NCBI RefSeq assembly: GCF_030687835.1
Contig: NZ_CP117449.1
Location: 3,472,001-3,536,000 of the forward strand
DNA length: 64,000 nucleotides
Direction of reading: 5' to 3'
Source: Pseudomonas hefeiensis
Lineage (GTDB): Bacteria; Pseudomonadota; Gammaproteobacteria; Pseudomonadales; Pseudomonadaceae
Part shown: positions 61,518 through 64,000 of the stretch, one piece after another
How positions within the stretch are numbered: position 1 is the first letter of the stretch
Layout of the letters: each line of letters starts with the position of its first letter
Notes under the pieces: generated by a model
The model's input: only the letters and a program-made list of their open reading frames with translations
What the model was told of the DNA's origin: nothing
Database searches by the model: none
Position numbers and translations under genes: made by a program

Positions 61518-61535
61518 CCGGCCGCTTGCGGCCGG
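61518..61535. other. 8-bp GC hairpin after target 3
   Basis: CCGGCCGC and GCGGCCGG with a TT loop, 30 bp after VR3 and just before the avd ribosome site. A candidate for the cruciform that supports DGR homing in known systems. Confidence 0.6.
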
Positions 61536-61556
61536 CTGCCCAAGGAGGGCGCGCCG

Positions 61557-61913
61557 ATGGCGATGCATACGGAGTTGCAGATCTACAAGGTTTCGATGGG
61601 CCTACTCCAGATGGCCACGAACCTGACACGGAACATCCCCCGCGACCTGAAGCAGTCGCTTGGCAAGCGGGTGATTGATGAGTGCATCGACGTGCTGATG
61701 TTGATTGCTCGGGCCAACTCGACCCGGGACAAGCATCCACACCTGACCTCGCTGGTCGAGAAGGTCCAGGTGATCGAGTTCCTGATGCGGCTTTTCAAGG
61801 AAAGCCGATTCATCAGCATCCCGCAGCACGCCAAGGCCATCGAGGTCACCACCTCAATTGGCAAACAGGCCAACGCCTGGAAACGCTCCACCCCAACCGC
61901 GCCCGCCATCTGA
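61557..61913 (+). CDS. avd: DGR accessory variability determinant (Avd-like)
   Basis: A 118-residue, basic, all-helical protein with LKQSLGKRVIDECIDVLMLI and SLVEKVQVIEFLMRLFKESR, matching the Avd/four-helix-bundle family (also S23/IVP proteins). AAGGAGGG precedes the ATG. Avd pentamers bind the reverse transcriptase and template RNA. It lies between target 3 and the template repeat, the standard DGR order. Confidence 0.88.
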   Translation: MAMHTELQIYKVSMGLLQMATNLTRNIPRDLKQSLGKRVIDECIDVLMLIARANSTRDKHPHLTSLVEKVQVIEFLMRLFKESRFISIPQHAKAIEVTTSIGKQANAWKRSTPTAPAI

Positions 61914-62084
61914 GAGCCAAGGCTTTCAGGTCTGTGCGAATTGAATCTGGTCGTGCCGCTGACCTTCGGGTCACCGCCATGCGCACAAGAGATACCGCCG
62001 GTCTAAAGCGTCCGTGTAGGTCTCGCGCAGTTGTCTTGCTGATCGGCTTTGCCTTCGGCATGGCGACGTAGATAGCACGATAGG

Positions 62085-62189
62085 TCGCAGCGCTCCGCCA
62101 ACAACGCATTCAACATGAACTTCGATGATGGCAATCAGAACAACAACGACAAGAACAACGAGCTCCGCGTCCGCCCCGTCCGCAGATTC
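62085..62189 (+). repeat. DGR template repeat (TR)
   Basis: A 105-bp, AAC-rich repeat between avd and the reverse transcriptase. In its first 101 bp about 31 adenines occur. It aligns to three variable repeats, which differ from it only at adenines. The 5' flank 61914-62084 has no gene and is probably part of the template RNA. Confidence 0.93.
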
Positions 62190-63285
62190 GAACGTTGGTC
62201 CCTACCCGTTCAGCGATCTGGTCCAGGCCTATTACGACTGCCGACGCTCCAAGCGCAACAGCGACAGTGCGCTGGCCTTCGAAATGGACCTGGAGCGAAA
62301 CCTGATCGAGCTGCACAACGACCTGACCGCCGGCACTTACCGGCCAGGCCGCTCCATTTGCTTCGTGGTCACCCGACCAAAAGCCCGGGAAGTCTGGGCC
62401 GCAGCTTTTCGGGACCGCGTCGTCCACCACCTGTTGTACAACCATGTGGCCCCGCGCTTCTACGCCAGCTTCATAGCGGACAGTTGCGCATGCATCCCCG
62501 GGCGCGGAACGTTGTACGCCGCCCAGCGCATTGAATCGAAGATCCGCGGCGCCAGCAAGAACTGGTCGAGGCCGATCTTCTACCTCAAGTGCGACCTGGC
62601 GAACTTCTTCGTCGCCATCGACAAAGAGGTACTGCGCCAGCAGTTGGCCGCCAAGATCACCGAGCCCTGGTGGTTGTCCCTGGCCGAACAGATCCTGATG
62701 CACGACCCTCGCGAGGATTACGAGGTGCGCAGCCCTGCCCATCTGTTCAACCGCGTGCCGCAGCATAAGCGCCTGACCGCTCAGCCCGCGCGCCTCGGCC
62801 TGCCCATCGGCAACCTGTCCTCGCAGTTCTTCGCGAACGTGTACCTGAACGCCCTGGACCAGTTCGCCAAGCACCGGCTCGGCGCCAAGCACTACATCCG
62901 CTACGTCGATGACTTCGTGTTCCTGCATGAGTCGCCGCAGCAGCTCAGCGCCTGGCTGGCAGAGGTGGAGTCCTTCCTGCCCAGCCTGGGCGCGAAGCTG
63001 AACCCGAAGAAGACGATTCTTCAGCCCGTGGATCGAGGCGTCGACTTCGTCGGGCACGTCATCAAGCCCTGGCGGCGTACCACCCGCAAGCGGGCGCTGG
63101 GCCAGGCACTGAAGCGAACAGCCGCGGCGCCTGCCGAGGATCTACGCGAAACCGCCAACAGCTACTTCGGCCTGCTCAGCCAGGCAAGCCACAGTGAAAA
63201 AGACCGGGCCGCCCTGGCTCGCGTCGTGTTGAAGCGCGGCCATGTCGTCAACGGTGCGCTGACAAAGACCTATCCAAGGAAATGA
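62125..63285 (+). CDS. DGR reverse transcriptase
   Basis: Up to 386 residues. It has the retroelement RT fold with KCDLANFFVAID (motif A Asp), GLPIGNLSSQFFANVYLN (from residue 225; the SQ form typical of DGR enzymes), and RYVDDFVF (YVDD at 260-263). The only in-frame ATGs before the conserved PYPFSDLV lie inside the template repeat (62125, 62128), so the N-terminus may be read from TR. It copies TR RNA with adenine-specific errors. Confidence 0.92.
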   Translation: MMAIRTTTTRTTSSASAPSADSNVGPYPFSDLVQAYYDCRRSKRNSDSALAFEMDLERNLIELHNDLTAGTYRPGRSICFVVTRPKAREVWAAAFRDRVVHHLLYNHVAPRFYASFIADSCACIPGRGTLYAAQRIESKIRGASKNWSRPIFYLKCDLANFFVAIDKEVLRQQLAAKITEPWWLSLAEQILMHDPREDYEVRSPAHLFNRVPQHKRLTAQPARLGLPIGNLSSQFFANVYLNALDQFAKHRLGAKHYIRYVDDFVFLHESPQQLSAWLAEVESFLPSLGAKLNPKKTILQPVDRGVDFVGHVIKPWRRTTRKRALGQALKRTAAAPAEDLRETANSYFGLLSQASHSEKDRAALARVVLKRGHVVNGALTKTYPRK

Positions 63286-63296
63286 GGGTATCCGTG

Positions 63297-63854
63297 ATGA
63301 AAAAACTATTCTGGCGCCTAGTCGCGAGGCTACTTGCTCGCCCGGCGATTTCTGGCTGGCTCACCCGCCGCGCCTACCAAACCCCGTATCAACACATCAT
63401 GTCAGCCGATGGCCAGGAGATGTATATGGGTCGATGGTGGCTGTTCAATCCCTACTCCAGGACGACGCACAAACCAGCGCTTTGGTGGTGCCCTTGGTCG
63501 CTCAGGATCCACCACATCATGCGTCCGGACGCTGATCGTGACCTGCACGACCACCCCTGGAATGCCCGGACGATCATCTTGTGCGGCTGGTATACGGAGC
63601 AGCGATTGCTTTCTAGCGATGATCCAGCACTGGCCGGCCTCAACGTCCCATCAAACGCCCAAGCCACGGAGTACATCGACCGCCGCCCAGGCGACACCGC
63701 TCAACTTCGGCACGGCGAGTACCACCGCATCGACCAGGTATCCCCCGGCGGCGTCATCACCCTCTTCATCACCAGCAAGTGGCGCGGTGACTGGGGATTC
63801 CTCGTAAACGGCGTGAAGGTGCCATGGCGCACCTACACCAATTCGGATAGCTGA
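63297..63854 (+). CDS. Cupin-like hypothetical protein
   Basis: A 185-residue protein with RDLHDHPWNARTIILCGWY and LRHGEYHRIDQV, histidine-containing beta-strand segments like a cupin. A hydrophobic N-terminus (LFWRLVARLLARP) may be amphipathic. It begins 12 bases after the reverse transcriptase stop. Function unknown. Confidence 0.6.
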   Translation: MKKLFWRLVARLLARPAISGWLTRRAYQTPYQHIMSADGQEMYMGRWWLFNPYSRTTHKPALWWCPWSLRIHHIMRPDADRDLHDHPWNARTIILCGWYTEQRLLSSDDPALAGLNVPSNAQATEYIDRRPGDTAQLRHGEYHRIDQVSPGGVITLFITSKWRGDWGFLVNGVKVPWRTYTNSDS

Positions 63855-63868
63855 CGGGAGCGTGCAGG

Positions 63869-64000
63869 ATGAACAGTCAATGGAAACTAGTGCCGGTCGA
63901 GCCGACCGAAACGATGGTGATAAACGGTTTTGAATCGGAGCCAAACGAGTGCTTCACCGATGAGGCAGTCTGGGAGCAGTACCAGGAGATGAGCGGCTGT
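63869..64000 (+). CDS. Early phage protein, cut by window end
   Basis: Starts MNSQWKLVPVEPTETMVING and continues past 64,000. Unassigned small early protein. Confidence 0.55.
   Translation, partial: MNSQWKLVPVEPTETMVINGFESEPNECFTDEAVWEQYQEMSGC

Noticed and set aside
54223..62189. The four similar repeats as ordinary gene duplication
   Set aside because: Random divergence would not place every difference on an adenine of one copy.
62110..63057. Leftward frame of 315 codons over the reverse transcriptase
   Set aside because: The opposite strand carries all the conserved RT motifs; this is its shadow.

Overview
The window is from a Pseudomonas chromosome, probably of the P. fluorescens type. 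It is GC-rich, carries small families typical of Pseudomonas (DUF1652-, DUF1654- and DUF6555-like proteins) and has ordinary pseudomonad housekeeping genes on the left. All identifications come from reading the sequence; no database search was possible.

Positions 1-12.8 kb are host chromosome: a DMT exporter with a divergent Lrp/AsnC regulator, a secreted protein with one haem-binding CxxCH motif, a Bax-inhibitor-1/YccA membrane protein, tRNA-Ser(UGA), a LysR regulator beside an MFS exporter, a remnant of an Old Yellow Enzyme gene, a membrane sensor histidine kinase, a lipoprotein polysaccharide deacetylase, several small Pseudomonas proteins and a NUDIX hydrolase.

At 12,809-12,867 lies only the 3' part of a tRNA-Leu(UAA), the expected left attachment scar of a prophage. 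From there to the right edge the sequence is a lambda-like siphoprophage. No integrase or right end is seen, so it runs past 64 kb. Late genes read leftward: small DNA proteins and NinB/NinG (43-45 kb), holins (41-42 kb), terminase (37.9-39.7 kb), portal and head (30.5-38 kb), tail from tube to tip gpJ (17.9-30.5 kb, with a lambda-like GGGAAAC -1 frameshift in the G/GT chaperone), then fibres, endolysin and spanins (14-17 kb). Many leftward terminator-like hairpins in this unit suggest processive antitermination. A 2 kb moron island splits the tail operon at 22.2-24.1 kb.

The immunity region (47-52.7 kb) has a leftward cro-side operon (YdaS-like, YdaT/CII-like, Rha, O-like initiator with internal iterons) and a rightward S24 repressor, with matching operator clusters at 48.87-48.94 kb and 52.63-52.67 kb. 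Between repressor and second cluster, the position of lambda rexAB, sits an AT-rich gene joining a GHKL ATPase to a Shedu-like PD-(D/E)XK nuclease: a candidate anti-phage system.

The rightward early operon (52.7 kb to the end) carries RecT and YqaJ recombination genes and a complete diversity-generating retroelement (DGR): an SQ-type reverse transcriptase, an Avd accessory protein, one template repeat (62,085-62,189) and three variable repeats ending three different target genes (53.8, 60.2 and 60.9 kb). All 38 template/variable differences that I counted fall on template adenines. Unusually, the targets are not in the tail module; one lies 7.8 kb from the template, before the recombination genes and downstream of a repressor-controlled promoter.
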